Source: Exiguobacterium undae DSM 14481 | GTDB taxonomy: Bacteria > Bacillota > Bacilli > Exiguobacteriales > Exiguobacteriaceae | Direction of reading: 5' to 3' | Assembly (NCBI RefSeq): GCF_000620805.1 | Contig: NZ_KK211187.1 | Location: 1,211,957-1,275,956 of the forward strand | DNA: 64,000 nucleotides | Shown: positions 30,211-39,617 of the stretch, in pieces | Layout: every line of letters starts with the position of its first letter | How positions within the stretch are numbered: position 1 is the stretch's first letter | Made by a program: the position numbers and the translations under genes | The notes under the pieces: model-generated | What the model saw: only the letters and a program-made list of their open reading frames with translations | Told to the model about the DNA's origin: nothing | Database searches by the model: none

Positions 30211-31614
30211 TTATGGTTCTAAGGTCGAACTGGCTGCCTGACGTTCCGTTTGGGCAGCGAGATGGTTTCCTTTAACGAACCAATGATACGACGCCCATGT
30301 CAAAAGGAAGAAGGGAACACCGATATATAAGGCGATCCGTTGATCCGCTTGGAAGGCAAGGCTGATCAGGACAAGCAGGTTCAAAGAAAACGAGAGAATC
30401 GGTAAGACCGGGAAAAATGGTGTCTTGAACTTCAACTCATTGACAGAGTGTCCGTCTTTGATGAATTGGCGACGGAAGGCAATCTGTGAAGCAGAAATCG
30501 AAATCCATCCGACCTGCGCCCCAAGTCCGGCGAGTGACAACAACCAGATGAAGACGGTATCTTCCGCAAAAAAGGCGGTCAGGAGTGATAACATGGCGAA
30601 TAACATCGTAAAGCACAACGCGCGCATCGGCACTCCTCGCGAATTGATGATTGCGAGTTTTTTTGAAATCATACCTTCCTGCGACATCGACCATAACATC
30701 CGTGTCGCCGCATACAAGCCCGAGTTTCCAACGGATAACAGGGCAGTCAAGACAACGATGTTCATCAAGTCAGCCGCATAAGGAATTCCGATGGCATCAA
30801 ATACCATGATGAACGGACTGCTGATTCCGCTAGCTGTTTCATAGGGAATCAAGGCTCCGACGATCGTGATTGAGAGGACAAAAAAGATGAATGTCCGCCA
30901 GACGGTGTTGCGAATGGCTTTTGGAATCGATTTTTCGGGATCACTCGATTCACCGGCAGCGACACCAATCAATTCTGTTCCTTGAAACGCAAAGTTGACG
31001 GCGATCATTGTCGTCAAGACTCCGAGTGCCCCGTTTGGAAACAGACCATTGGCCGTAAAGTTAGCGAACAGTGTGTCCGGACGGGCTGCCGTCATCTCAA
31101 TCCAACCAAACCAAGCGGCTCCCCCGAGCCCGATGAAGAAAAGAATGGCAAGGACTTTTAAACTGGAAAACCAAAACTCAGCCTCCCCGAAGGCTTTTGC
31201 TGAAACGGCATTCAGACCAAATAAGATCAGCGTAAAGAGGGCGCACCAGACGACAATCGGCGTATCCGGAAACCAACGTCCCATCAAACTGCCGGCTGCC
31301 GTGATTTCGAGCGCCACCGTCACAGCCCAGCCGAGCCAGTAAATCCAACCGACGGCAAAGCCGACGCCCGGTCCGATGAACCGTGTCGTATACGTCTGGA
31401 ACGATCCGGAAACCGGCATGTGCACCGCCATTTCCCCTAAACATAACATCGTCAGATACATGATGGTCCCACCCACGATGTAACTGAGCACCGCCCCGAG
31501 CGGTCCAGCTTGTGAAATCGTCAATCCGGAACCAAGAAACAGACCTGTTCCGATGATGCCGCCGAGCGAAATCATGAAGAGATGCCGGCTTGTCATTTCT
31601 CTTTTTAACTGCAT
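30211..31614 (-). CDS. Amino acid permease (APC superfamily, AAT family)
   Basis: Twelve-helix proton-coupled amino acid transporter. With the ATG at 31614 it has 467 residues; GGGGGAAGGG sits at the right distance upstream and the protein begins MQLKREMTSRHLFMISLGGI. The unwound helix-1 substrate motif GGIIGTGLFLGSG, QAGPLGAVLSYIVGG and the helix-3 GEMAVHMPVSGSFQ segment are typical of the AAT group (LysP, RocE, ProY, MmuP relatives). FQGTELIGVAAGESSDPEKSIPKAI is the conserved helix-6 region. The longer frame to 31650 adds 12 residues without a ribosome site. It stands alone; the substrate is not predictable here. Confidence 0.92.
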   Translation of the reverse strand: MQLKREMTSRHLFMISLGGIIGTGLFLGSGLTISQAGPLGAVLSYIVGGTIMYLTMLCLGEMAVHMPVSGSFQTYTTRFIGPGVGFAVGWIYWLGWAVTVALEITAAGSLMGRWFPDTPIVVWCALFTLILFGLNAVSAKAFGEAEFWFSSLKVLAILFFIGLGGAAWFGWIEMTAARPDTLFANFTANGLFPNGALGVLTTMIAVNFAFQGTELIGVAAGESSDPEKSIPKAIRNTVWRTFIFFVLSITIVGALIPYETASGISSPFIMVFDAIGIPYAADLMNIVVLTALLSVGNSGLYAATRMLWSMSQEGMISKKLAIINSRGVPMRALCFTMLFAMLSLLTAFFAEDTVFIWLLSLAGLGAQVGWISISASQIAFRRQFIKDGHSVNELKFKTPFFPVLPILSFSLNLLVLISLAFQADQRIALYIGVPFFLLTWASYHWFVKGNHLAAQTERQAASSTLEP

Positions 31615-31710
31615 GTTGACCCTTCCCCCTTGAAAAAAATAACTGCCCACTCATTGTAAGCGTTTTCAATTATTCCGACAATTAGTTTAGGAGAAAAATA
31701 AAAAATGGAT

Positions 31711-31746
31711 AAAAAAAGAACCGGAAGGGAAGATTCCCATCCGGTT
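31711..31746 (-). terminator. Intrinsic terminator of rpmB
   Basis: Reading the minus strand, AACCGGATGGGA pairs with TCCCTTCCGGTT around ATCT, followed by CTTTTTTT. It begins 9 bases after the rpmB stop. Confidence 0.88.
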
Positions 31747-31754
31747 ACTGCGCC

Positions 31755-31943
31755 TTATACGCGTTCGACTTTACCTGATTTGAGAGCTCGAGCTGAAACC
31801 CAAACCTTTTTAGGTTTACCGTCAACGAGAATACGTACTTTTTGTACGTTGATTCCCCAAGTGCGTTTCGTTTTGTTCAATGCGTGTGAACGGTTGTTTC
31901 CCGACTTCGGCGATTTCCCAGTAACGTAGCATTTACGTGCCAT
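31755..31943 (-). CDS. rpmB: 50S ribosomal protein L28
   Basis: Ribosomal large-subunit protein of 62 residues ([20 protein letters not shown]...). The Firmicute L28 signature [14 protein letters not shown] and [12 protein letters not shown] are present. AAGGAGG lies upstream of the ATG on the minus strand. There is one N-terminal cysteine and no CxxC pair, so it is the zinc-free type. It is transcribed divergently from the asp23-like gene, as in B. subtilis. Confidence 0.97.
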   Translation of the reverse strand: MARKCYVTGKSPKSGNNRSHALNKTKRTWGINVQKVRILVDGKPKKVWVSARALKSGKVERV

Positions 31944-31996
31944 GTGTTCCGCCTCCTTTTATGTTGTTTTGCGTTCGTCCTAATAGACACTTTGCT

Positions 31997-32025
31997 ATCT
32001 TAGCATGGTGTCGAGACGGTTGCAA
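31997..32025 (-). promoter_or_regulatory. Sigma-A promoter of rpmB
   Basis: On the minus strand TTGCAA (32025-32020) and TAAGAT (32002-31997) are separated by exactly 17 bases, about 55 bases before the rpmB start. Confidence 0.65.
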
Positions 32026-32055
32026 CATAAAAAAAGTAGCTGACAAGAAAAAAAC

Positions 32056-32189
32056 TTGACAGACAACCTCAAAATTTAAAATAATGAATGAGGATGATGG
32101 TAAAAGTTCATTTGACCGCTACTATTTTTCACTTATTCATTGTATAGTCAGTACGGCGACTTTTCAATAGTAGGTCCTTATAGTAGAAT
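32056..32189 (+). promoter_or_regulatory. Candidate promoters in the rpmB-asp23 intergenic region
   Basis: The 283-base divergent gap contains no gene. TTGACA (32056-32061) with AATAAT (32080-32085) at 18 bases, and TTTTCA (32161-32166) with TAGAAT (32184-32189) at 17 bases, are the best plus-strand promoter candidates; the second would start transcription about 30 bases before the GTG at 32227. Confidence 0.5.
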
Positions 32190-32226
32190 TATGAGAAGAA
32201 CACAATTAACAAAGGGGGCTACTCAG

Positions 32227-32589
32227 GTGGCGATCGAGATGAAAACGACCTATGGAAAAATTGATGTGGATAATGATGTCGTTGCGCAACTTGCAGGCGG
32301 AGCGGCAATGGAATGTTTTGGTGTCGTTGGTATGGCATCCCAGTCGCAGATTAAAGACGGACTGGCTGAACTGTTAAAACGGGAAAACTTTGCCCGTGGC
32401 GTCATCGTACGACAAGCGTCAGAGCAGGTTCATATCGATATGCATATCATTGTCAGTTACGGTACAAAAATTTCAGAGGTCGCGAACAATGTCCAGAGCC
32501 GTGTGAAGTATTCACTCAGCCAGGCACTTGGTTTAGAAGTAACATCTGTGAATATTTTTGTCCAAGGAGTCCGCTTGACGAATGTCTAA
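32227..32589 (+). CDS. Asp23/Gls24 family envelope stress protein (YloU-like)
   Basis: Small protein of the Asp23 family, thought to act at the membrane in cell-envelope homeostasis. With the GTG start at 32227 it has 120 residues, the same as YloU; GGGGG is placed 7 bases upstream. AGGAAMECFGVVGMASQSQIKDGL and VSYGTKISEVANNVQ are conserved. The longer frame to 32140 adds residues not found in relatives and crosses the predicted promoter. It sits immediately before fakA, as yloU-yloV in B. subtilis. Confidence 0.93.
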   Translation: MAIEMKTTYGKIDVDNDVVAQLAGGAAMECFGVVGMASQSQIKDGLAELLKRENFARGVIVRQASEQVHIDMHIIVSYGTKISEVANNVQSRVKYSLSQALGLEVTSVNIFVQGVRLTNV

Positions 32590-32614
32590 GGCGGGAATAG
32601 AGGAGGAAACTTTA

Positions 32615-34288
32615 GTGAGCGTAGATCGTTTAACAGGAGCGCAACTGGTCAAGATGATCCAGAATGGCGCAGCGAATCTCTATCAAAATGCGGATTTCGT
32701 CGATTCGCTGAACGTGTTCCCGGTCCCAGACGGTGACACAGGAACAAACATGAACTTGACGATGACATCGGGTTCAAAAGAAGCATCAAAAACGACATCA
32801 GACTCTGTCGCGGAAGTTGCTTCCGTGTTTGCCCGTGGTCTTTTAATGGGAGCACGCGGAAACTCGGGTGTTATTTTAAGTCAATTGTTCCGTGGGTTCT
32901 CAAAGTCGATTGAAGGAAAAGAGACGATCGATACAAAGGAATTTGCGGATGCCTTACAAAAAGGCGTCGATACAGCCTATAAAGCGGTCATGAAGCCGGT
33001 TGAAGGAACAATCTTGACAGTTGCCCGTGAGACTGCTGTAGCGGCAATCGCGCAGTCAGAAACAACATCAGATCTGCTCGAATTGATGCGTGGCATCGTC
33101 GAGTCGTCTAAAGTATCACTCGAAGGAACACCAGATCTATTACCTGTACTTAAAGAAGTGGGTGTCGTCGATTCCGGTGGACAAGGACTTGTCTGCATCT
33201 ATGAAGGATTCCTCGCGACACTTGAAGGCAAAGAGTTAGAGAAGCCCCACGCACCGGTCATGGAAGCGCTCGTCGAAGCAGAGCATCATAAATCGGCTCA
33301 AAGCTTCATGTCGACGGAAGAAATCCATTACGGCTACTGCACGGAAATTATGGTCCGTTTCCAGGATGATAAATTGGCGAACACTCCTTTCAGTGAAGAA
33401 GCGTTCCGGAACGAGTTAGCGGAGTTTGGCGACTCACTGCTGGTCGTCGCAGACGAAGAATTGTTGAAGGTCCATGTACACGTCGAAACACCGGGCGAAG
33501 TCATCACAAAAGGTCAACGGTTTGGTGAACTCGTAGCGGTCAAAATCGAAAACATGCGTCAACAGCATTCGACGATTCTTGAAGAAGAGGGTGTCAATCA
33601 AGTGGCAGCTCCGGTCGCTACAAAGGCGAAAGCCCAGTCTGCACTTGTCACAGTAGCGATGGGCGAAGGCATCAGCGAACTCTTTAAGTCGCTTGGTGTC
33701 AGTGTCGTCATCGAAGGTGGACAAACGATGAACCCGTCTACGGAAGATATCGTCAAAGCGATTGAGGATGCGCATGCGGATCATGTATACGTCTATCCGA
33801 ACAACTCGAACATCATCATGGCGGCAGAACAAGCGGCGTCCGTTGCTTCTTGTGGTGTGACTGTCGTCAAGTCGAAGACGGTTCCTCAAGGATTGGCGGC
33901 AACGATCGTCTACAATCCGGAAGCAACGGTCGAAGAGAACGAACGCCACATGATGGATGCAATCGCAGCCGTCAAATCCGGTCAAGTGACGTATGCCGTC
34001 CGTGATACGAGCATCGACGGAGTTGAAATCAAGAAAGATGATCATATGGCGATTGCGGAGAAACAAATCGTTGCAACGGATCATTCAAGCCTTGGAGCCG
34101 TCAAAAAGCTAGTTGATACACTGGTCACGGAAGACGATGAAATCATCACTGTCTTGTTCGGTGAAGGGGTTTCACAAGATGAAGTCGATGAACTCGTCGC
34201 TTATATCGAATCGGTTAATCCAGACGCAGAAGTGGAAGTTCATGACGGAAAACAACCGCTCTATTCTTACATTTTAAGCGTCGAATAA
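32615..34288 (+). CDS. fakA: Fatty acid kinase, catalytic subunit (DAK2/YloV family)
   Basis: Phosphorylates fatty acids bound to a FakB (DegV-like) partner, which is not in this window, feeding exogenous acyl groups to PlsX/PlsY. With the GTG start at 32615 it has 557 residues: an N-terminal DhaL-like kinase domain (VFPVPDGDTGTNMNLTMTSG near residue 35, ARGNSGVILSQLFRG near 82), a middle linker domain and a C-terminal FakB-docking domain with EGGQTMNPSTEDI and VYPNNSNIIM. AGGAGG at 32601-32606 decides the start over the ATG at 32582. Its stop is followed by a terminator. Confidence 0.94.
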   Translation: MSVDRLTGAQLVKMIQNGAANLYQNADFVDSLNVFPVPDGDTGTNMNLTMTSGSKEASKTTSDSVAEVASVFARGLLMGARGNSGVILSQLFRGFSKSIEGKETIDTKEFADALQKGVDTAYKAVMKPVEGTILTVARETAVAAIAQSETTSDLLELMRGIVESSKVSLEGTPDLLPVLKEVGVVDSGGQGLVCIYEGFLATLEGKELEKPHAPVMEALVEAEHHKSAQSFMSTEEIHYGYCTEIMVRFQDDKLANTPFSEEAFRNELAEFGDSLLVVADEELLKVHVHVETPGEVITKGQRFGELVAVKIENMRQQHSTILEEEGVNQVAAPVATKAKAQSALVTVAMGEGISELFKSLGVSVVIEGGQTMNPSTEDIVKAIEDAHADHVYVYPNNSNIIMAAEQAASVASCGVTVVKSKTVPQGLAATIVYNPEATVEENERHMMDAIAAVKSGQVTYAVRDTSIDGVEIKKDDHMAIAEKQIVATDHSSLGAVKKLVDTLVTEDDEIITVLFGEGVSQDEVDELVAYIESVNPDAEVEVHDGKQPLYSYILSVE

Positions 34289-34316
34289 TATAAAACGTGA
34301 ACGTACCTTTTCACAT

Positions 34317-34351
34317 ATCCCACCATCTGCGATAATAGAGGTGGGATTTTT
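34317..34351 (+). terminator. Intrinsic terminator after fakA
   Basis: ATCCCACC (34317-34324) pairs with GGTGGGAT (34340-34347), followed by TTTT. It separates asp23-fakA from the sda-recG genes. Confidence 0.8.
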
Positions 34352-34379
34352 GTTTAGTTTTTAAGAGAGGGGCAATAAC

Positions 34380-35042
34380 ATGAAGTATCGGAGTGTATTT
34401 GATATCATCGGTCCAATCATGGTCGGACCGTCCAGTTCGCATACGGCGGGGGCTGCGCGGATTGGTTTGATGGCGGGGAAATTATTTGGAGAACAACCGA
34501 CGGACATCACGATCACGTTTTATGGATCGTTTGCCGACACATATCGGGGGCACGGGACGGATGTCGCCATCATCGGGGGCGTACTGGGCTATGATACGTT
34601 TGACGACCGGATTCCGGAATCCATCAAGATTGCCGAGCAAAAAGGAATCCGGATTCATTTTGAGACGAGTGAAGCGCTGACGGATCATCCGAACACAGCG
34701 CGTGTTCATTTGACGAACGGGTCGGAAACATTTGAACTGGTCGGGATTTCGATTGGCGGCGGAACGATTGAAATCACAGAACTCAACGGCGTGCCATTAC
34801 GTTTGTCTGGTGGCGGTCCTGCCTTGATTGTCCTGCATCACGACCGCTTCGGAGCGATTGCGGCGGTGACGAGTATTTTGGCCGATTACGAAATCAATAT
34901 CGGACATATGGAAGTGTCACGGCACGAAAAAGGGAAACAGGCCTTGATGGCGATTGAGATTGATGATCGGATGCCGAGCCTTGTCTTGGAAGAAATCAAC
35001 CGGTTACCACAAGTCGAACGGTCTGTCATGATGGGAGAGTGA
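34380..35042 (+). CDS. sdaAB: L-serine dehydratase, beta subunit
   Basis: Iron-sulfur L-serine deaminase subunit; with SdaAA converts serine to pyruvate and ammonia. It has 220 residues. The opening SVFDIIGPIMVGPSSSHTAGAARIG is the family signature, and the C-terminal third is an ACT-like domain (AAVTSILADYEINIGHMEVSRHEKGKQALMAIEID). GAGAGGGG precedes the ATG. sdaAA begins 4 bases after its stop. Confidence 0.95.
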   Translation: MKYRSVFDIIGPIMVGPSSSHTAGAARIGLMAGKLFGEQPTDITITFYGSFADTYRGHGTDVAIIGGVLGYDTFDDRIPESIKIAEQKGIRIHFETSEALTDHPNTARVHLTNGSETFELVGISIGGGTIEITELNGVPLRLSGGGPALIVLHHDRFGAIAAVTSILADYEINIGHMEVSRHEKGKQALMAIEIDDRMPSLVLEEINRLPQVERSVMMGE

Positions 35043-35046
35043 AGAG

Positions 35047-35943
35047 ATGTTTAAATCCGTAAAAGAGCTCGTCGCCTTAGCGACTGAAAAAAATGTACCG
35101 ATTTCAGAAATCATGATCGAACAAGAAATGACGGTTCGTCATCTGGAACGGGATGAAGTATATGCGATGATGGAACGAAACCTGGAAGTGATGGAAGCGG
35201 CAGTTGAGCGTTCCCTCGCAGGGGACGGAGTGGAATCCGTCACCGGTTTGACAGGCGGGGATGCGGTCTTGTTGCAACGTTATCGTGCCAGTGGAAATGG
35301 ACTGTCCGGTGATTTGCTTCTCGATGCCGTCAGTAAAGCAATCGGAACAAATGAAGTCAACGCAGCAATGGGTAAAATTTGTGCAACACCGACGGCAGGG
35401 AGTGCCGGGGTCGTTCCGGGCACATTGTTTGCTGTAAAAGATCGTTTGAATCCGACACGGGAGCAGATGTTGCGGTTTTTGTTTACGTCAGGTGCCTTTG
35501 GTTTTGTCGTCGCCAACAATGCGTCGATTTCCGGCGCCGCGGGCGGATGTCAGGCAGAAGTCGGTTCGGCAACGGCAATGGCTGCTGCTGCAATCGTTGA
35601 GATGGCAGGTGGGACACCGGATCAGTCCGCACATGCCTTTGCCATCGCCCTGAAAAACATGCTCGGACTGGTCTGTGACCCTGTCGCTGGACTCGTGGAA
35701 GTTCCGTGTGTAAAACGGAATGCGATGGGGGGGGCAAACGCGCTTGTTGCTGCTGATATGGCACTTGCAGGAATTACGTCACGGATTCCATGTGACGAAG
35801 TGATTGGAGCGATGTATGAAATCGGACAGATGATGCCGTCCGCTCTACGAGAGACGGCTAAAGGTGGTCTCGCCAATACACCGACAGGACGCTGGCTCGA
35901 ATCCAAAATCTTTGGGGAACTATCGAATGAATCCATCAAATAA
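35047..35943 (+). CDS. sdaAA: L-serine dehydratase, alpha subunit
   Basis: Catalytic subunit holding the [4Fe-4S] cluster of the two-part L-serine dehydratase. It has 298 residues. GKICATPTAGSAGVVPG near residue 113, AAGGCQAEVGSATAMAAA near 167 and LVCDPVAGLVEVPCVKRNA near 203 provide conserved cysteines. It overlaps recG by 17 bases. The order sdaAB-sdaAA-recG matches B. subtilis. Confidence 0.96.
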   Translation: MFKSVKELVALATEKNVPISEIMIEQEMTVRHLERDEVYAMMERNLEVMEAAVERSLAGDGVESVTGLTGGDAVLLQRYRASGNGLSGDLLLDAVSKAIGTNEVNAAMGKICATPTAGSAGVVPGTLFAVKDRLNPTREQMLRFLFTSGAFGFVVANNASISGAAGGCQAEVGSATAMAAAAIVEMAGGTPDQSAHAFAIALKNMLGLVCDPVAGLVEVPCVKRNAMGGANALVAADMALAGITSRIPCDEVIGAMYEIGQMMPSALRETAKGGLANTPTGRWLESKIFGELSNESIK

Positions 35944-37957
35944 GGTGACGGCATTAAAAGGTGTCGGGCGTGACTTAGCCCGGAAACTCGAAGAAATGGA
36001 TATCTTGACGATCGCGGACGTGCTCGAGCACGTCCCCTTTCGTTATGACGATTTTGTGACCGGTAGTTTAACGGAAGCGATTCACGAGGACAAAGTCAAA
36101 TTCACCGGTCAGGTGCAGTCGGAAGCCTTGGTCCGCTATTACGGAAAAGGAAAAAACCGGTTGACGTTCCGCTTGCTGGTCGAAGAGCGGTACAGTGTCA
36201 CCGTGACGATGTTTAATCGCGCCTTTTATAAAGAGCAGTTGAAGTTGGGGGAAGAAGTGACGGTCAGCGGCAAATGGGATTTACACCGGATGACGATTTC
36301 CGCGACGGAACTCCAATTCGGAGCGATCGAAGGCGAATTGACACCGGTTTATTCGCTAAAAGGAGACATGCGGATGAAAACGTTCCGACGTGTCGTCGAA
36401 CTGGCTTTCGCCGAAAGTGAGCCGCTTGACGAACGGATTCCGGAGCCGATTCGCAAGACATACCGTTTACTGGATCGGATGACGATGTTGAGACGGTTAC
36501 ATTTCCCGACGACCCGTCAAGACCTGACGACGGCACGGCGCAGTTATGTGTATGAAGAATGTCTGTATTTTCAATTGAAGTTACAGACGTTACGCCTTGG
36601 AAAACGTAAAGGGCAAGGAATTGCTTTACCGCTGTTTCAGCAGGAAACGGAACAATTCATCCAAAACCTGCCTTTCCCGTTGACCGGCGCGCAACAGCGT
36701 GTGACGGAGGAAATCTTAAATGATATGCACCGTGCGGAACGAATGAACCGACTCCTTCAAGGAGATGTCGGAAGCGGAAAAACGGTCGTTGCGGCGATTG
36801 CCTTATACGCCACAGTTCGTGCGAGTAAACAAGGCGCTTTAATGGTTCCGACTGAAATTTTAGCCGAGCAACATGCGTCGTCGCTTGCCCCGTTGCTTGA
36901 GCCGCTCGGAATCAAGGTCGGCTTATTGACGAGTTCCGTCAAAGGGAAAAATCGGGTTCTCTTGCTCGAAGCCCTGCGGCAAGGAGAGATTGATGTGTTG
37001 GTCGGGACCCATGCTTTGATTCAAGATACCGTTGTGTTTAAAGATCTTCATCTTGTCATCACCGATGAACAGCATCGGTTCGGTGTCGAACAACGGAAAC
37101 GTCTTCGTGCAAAAGCGGAACAGGCGGACGTCCTCTACATGACGGCAACACCGATTCCGCGGACGTTAGCGATTTCCGTGTTTGGAGATATGGATGTCTC
37201 AATCATTGACGAGATGCCAGCAGGCAGAAAAGAGATTGAAACTTATTGGGCAAAACCGGAACAGATTGATCGTGTGTTTGGTTTTGTCGAAAAAGAGTTG
37301 CTGCTGGGTCACCAAGCCTACATCATCACGCCACTGATTGAGGAATCTGAATCACTGGATGTGCAAAATGCGATTGAACTGCATCTGCTTTTGACGGAAC
37401 GTTTTTCGACACATCAAGTCGGTCTGATGCACGGACGACTCAGTTCGTCTGAAAAAGATGAAGTCATGCAGGCATTTAAGGACAATCAAGTTCAAATTCT
37501 TGTTTCGACGACTGTCGTCGAAGTCGGGGTCAACGTCCCGAACGCATCCATCATCGTCATCTATGACGCGGAACGGTTTGGTCTGGCCCAGTTACACCAG
37601 TTACGTGGTCGGGTCGGTCGTGGTGCCGCACAATCATTTTGTATCTTAATTGCGGACCCGTCTTCCGATACCGGAAAAGAGCGGATCAAAACGATGACGG
37701 AAACGAATGACGGCTTTAAATTAGCGGAAAAAGATTTGCAGTTACGCGGGGCCGGAAACTTTTTCGGGACCGAACAAAGCGGGTTGCCCCGTTTCATCTT
37801 GACGGATCCGGCGCTCGATATCCAGGTGATGGAAACAGCACGCAATGATGCCGTCCGTTTGCTGCGTTCGGATGCGTTTTGGCATCAGGAAGAGTATGGT
37901 GTCTTACGACAGTACATCGAACAGCAAGGATTGCTGGATGGAGAAAGAATCGAATAA
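35927..37957 (+). CDS. recG: ATP-dependent DNA helicase RecG
   Basis: Branched-DNA helicase acting in fork reversal and recombination. With the ATG at 35927 it has 676 residues. An N-terminal wedge/OB domain (about 60-150) precedes the helicase core: Walker A LLQGDVGSGKTVVAA near residue 278, DEQHRFGVEQR near 380, TATPIPRTLA near 407, motif VSTTVVEVGVNVPNA near 525 and QLRGRVGRG near 556. GGGGAA precedes the start; the longer GTG frame at 35864 is inside sdaAA and gives residues absent from the family. Confidence 0.96.
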   Translation: MNPSNKVTALKGVGRDLARKLEEMDILTIADVLEHVPFRYDDFVTGSLTEAIHEDKVKFTGQVQSEALVRYYGKGKNRLTFRLLVEERYSVTVTMFNRAFYKEQLKLGEEVTVSGKWDLHRMTISATELQFGAIEGELTPVYSLKGDMRMKTFRRVVELAFAESEPLDERIPEPIRKTYRLLDRMTMLRRLHFPTTRQDLTTARRSYVYEECLYFQLKLQTLRLGKRKGQGIALPLFQQETEQFIQNLPFPLTGAQQRVTEEILNDMHRAERMNRLLQGDVGSGKTVVAAIALYATVRASKQGALMVPTEILAEQHASSLAPLLEPLGIKVGLLTSSVKGKNRVLLLEALRQGEIDVLVGTHALIQDTVVFKDLHLVITDEQHRFGVEQRKRLRAKAEQADVLYMTATPIPRTLAISVFGDMDVSIIDEMPAGRKEIETYWAKPEQIDRVFGFVEKELLLGHQAYIITPLIEESESLDVQNAIELHLLLTERFSTHQVGLMHGRLSSSEKDEVMQAFKDNQVQILVSTTVVEVGVNVPNASIIVIYDAERFGLAQLHQLRGRVGRGAAQSFCILIADPSSDTGKERIKTMTETNDGFKLAEKDLQLRGAGNFFGTEQSGLPRFILTDPALDIQVMETARNDAVRLLRSDAFWHQEEYGVLRQYIEQQGLLDGERIE

Positions 37958-37960
37958 TAC

Positions 37961-37989
37961 TTGAAAGTGAACAACAAGGGATATATACT
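37961..37989 (+). promoter_or_regulatory. fapR operon promoter
   Basis: TTGAAA (37961-37966) and TATACT (37984-37989) are separated by 17 bases, a strong sigma-A promoter that starts within the recG-fapR gap and overlaps a FapR operator. Confidence 0.85.
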
Positions 37990-37993
37990 ACTA

Positions 37994-38010
37994 TTAGTAC
38001 CAGGTGATAA
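37994..38010 (+). promoter_or_regulatory. FapR operator
   Basis: TTAGTACCAGGTGATAA matches the FapR box consensus (TTAGTACCWGRTACTAA) at 15 of 17 positions. It begins 5 bases after the -10 box and covers the predicted transcription start, so FapR binding would block initiation; malonyl-CoA is the known inducer of the family. Confidence 0.88.
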
Positions 38011-38042
38011 TAGTAGTCATCCTTCTTGTGGGAGGAACGTAC

Positions 38043-38612
38043 ATGCGGGTACCTAAGAAAGAACGACAATCAGAACTACAGCATACAATTGAACAAAATC
38101 CGTTCATCACGGATGAGGCGTTAGCCACTCATTTTAACGTCAGCATCCAGACGATTCGTTTGGACCGGATGGAGATGAAGATTCCGGAACTGCGTGAACG
38201 GATCAAACACGTGGCGACGGAACGACTGGATGATGTGCGTACGTTGACTGAAAATGAAGTCATTGGTGATATGATTGACCTGAAACTTGATACATCAGCG
38301 ATTTCCATCTTGGAAATCTTACCGGAACATGCCTTTAGTCGAAATGCCATCGCGCGGGGACATATCCTGTTTGCGCAAGCCAATTCATTAGCGATCGCCT
38401 TGATCGATGACGAACTGGCATTGACGACAAAAGCAAACGTTCAGTTCACGCGCTCCGTCCATGTCGGTGAACGTGTCGTGGCGAAAGCCTTCGTCAGTTC
38501 ACACCGGCAAGACGGTCGTTCCGACATCAACGTCGAAAGTTTTGTTGGGGATGAGTGTGTGTTCATCGGTGAATTCACGGTGTATCGAAGCAGTAAGGAG
38601 GAATCGAGATGA
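38043..38612 (+). CDS. fapR: Fatty acid biosynthesis transcriptional repressor
   Basis: Malonyl-CoA-responsive repressor of fatty acid and phospholipid genes. The 189 residues have an N-terminal helix-turn-helix ([22 protein letters not shown], residues about 27-48) and a C-terminal hot-dog-fold effector domain ([27 protein letters not shown], then [14 protein letters not shown]). ATG at 38043 follows GGGAGGA; the GTG frame at 38004 overlaps the operator. It is the first gene of fapR-plsX-fabD-fabG and overlaps plsX by four bases. Confidence 0.96.
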   Translation: MRVPKKERQSELQHTIEQNPFITDEALATHFNVSIQTIRLDRMEMKIPELRERIKHVATERLDDVRTLTENEVIGDMIDLKLDTSAISILEILPEHAFSRNAIARGHILFAQANSLAIALIDDELALTTKANVQFTRSVHVGERVVAKAFVSSHRQDGRSDINVESFVGDECVFIGEFTVYRSSKEESR

Positions 38613-39604
38613 TTTTAGCAGTAGACGCAATGGGCGGCGATCATGCGCCACGCGCCATCGTAGAAGGGGTCGTTCAGTTTTTAGCGGAACGTCCGACAGA
38701 GGACATTGAAATCCGTTTAGTGGGCGATGAGTTAAAATTACGTTCATACGACATCAAGGACCCACGGGTGACGATCATCCATGCGGCGTCCGTCATCACC
38801 GGAGAAGACGAACCGGTCCGCGCGATCCGTCGCAAGAAAGATAGTTCACTCGTCGTGGCTGCAAACCTGGTGAAATCAAAAGAAGCAGATGCTTTGATTT
38901 CAGCAGGCAACACGGGTGCTCTCATGACTGCCGGATTGTTTGTGATCGGTCGGATCGAAGGGGTGGACCGTCCGGCGCTGGCCCCGACTTTCCCGACACG
39001 AAACGGGAAAGGTGTCGTCATCTTAGATGTCGGCGCCAATCCGGATGCAAAAGCAGAACATCTGCTGGATTATGCCATCATGGGATCTGTCTACGCAGAA
39101 CAAGTAAGGGGCATCAAACGGCCGAAAGTCGCGTTGCTAAATATCGGTTCAGAAGCCGGTAAAGGGAACGCACTGACAAAAGAGACCTATCCCCTGCTTG
39201 AGACAGCTCCGATTCATTTTGTTGGGAACGTCGAGGCGAGAGAAGCGATGAGTGGAGAAGTGGATGTCATCGTAACGGAAGGCTTTGCTGGAAATACTCT
39301 TTTGAAGAGTACGGAAGGTGCGGCCAGCATGATCATGGGCGTGATGAAGGAACAGTTCATGAGTTCGCTCAGTTCAAAAATTGCCGCATTTATTTTAAAA
39401 CCGAAACTCAAAAAAATGAAACAACTGCTTGCCTACGAGGAATATGGCGGAGCCGGACTGTTTGGAATTGCTGCTCCAGTCATCAAAGCACACGGCTCAA
39501 GCAATGCTTATGCCTTCAGCCGTGCGCTGGCACAGGCACAACTGATGGTCGACCAACAAGTCGTCGCCAAAATGATTGAGGCGAAGGCAACAAAAGAAAT
39601 CTAA
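38609..39604 (+). CDS. plsX: Phosphate acyltransferase PlsX
   Basis: Makes acyl-phosphate from acyl-ACP for phosphatidic acid synthesis. It has 331 residues. [17 protein letters not shown] at the N-terminus, [17 protein letters not shown] near residue 93, [18 protein letters not shown] near 140 and [14 protein letters not shown] near 221 are family signatures. GGAGG precedes the ATG, which overlaps the fapR stop. It can also use acyl-phosphate made by the FakA route encoded nearby. Confidence 0.96.
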   Translation: MILAVDAMGGDHAPRAIVEGVVQFLAERPTEDIEIRLVGDELKLRSYDIKDPRVTIIHAASVITGEDEPVRAIRRKKDSSLVVAANLVKSKEADALISAGNTGALMTAGLFVIGRIEGVDRPALAPTFPTRNGKGVVILDVGANPDAKAEHLLDYAIMGSVYAEQVRGIKRPKVALLNIGSEAGKGNALTKETYPLLETAPIHFVGNVEAREAMSGEVDVIVTEGFAGNTLLKSTEGAASMIMGVMKEQFMSSLSSKIAAFILKPKLKKMKQLLAYEEYGGAGLFGIAAPVIKAHGSSNAYAFSRALAQAQLMVDQQVVAKMIEAKATKEI

Positions 39605-39617
39605 AGGAGTGAGACGG

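Noticed and set aside
33434-34084. Antisense open frame of 216 codons inside fakA
   Set aside because: Its Arg/Asp/His-rich composition is typical of the complement of a coding frame in this genome; no start signal or motif.
35864-35926. Upstream GTG start for recG adding 21 residues
   Set aside because: It lies wholly inside sdaAA, has no correctly spaced ribosome site, and the extra residues do not belong to RecG.
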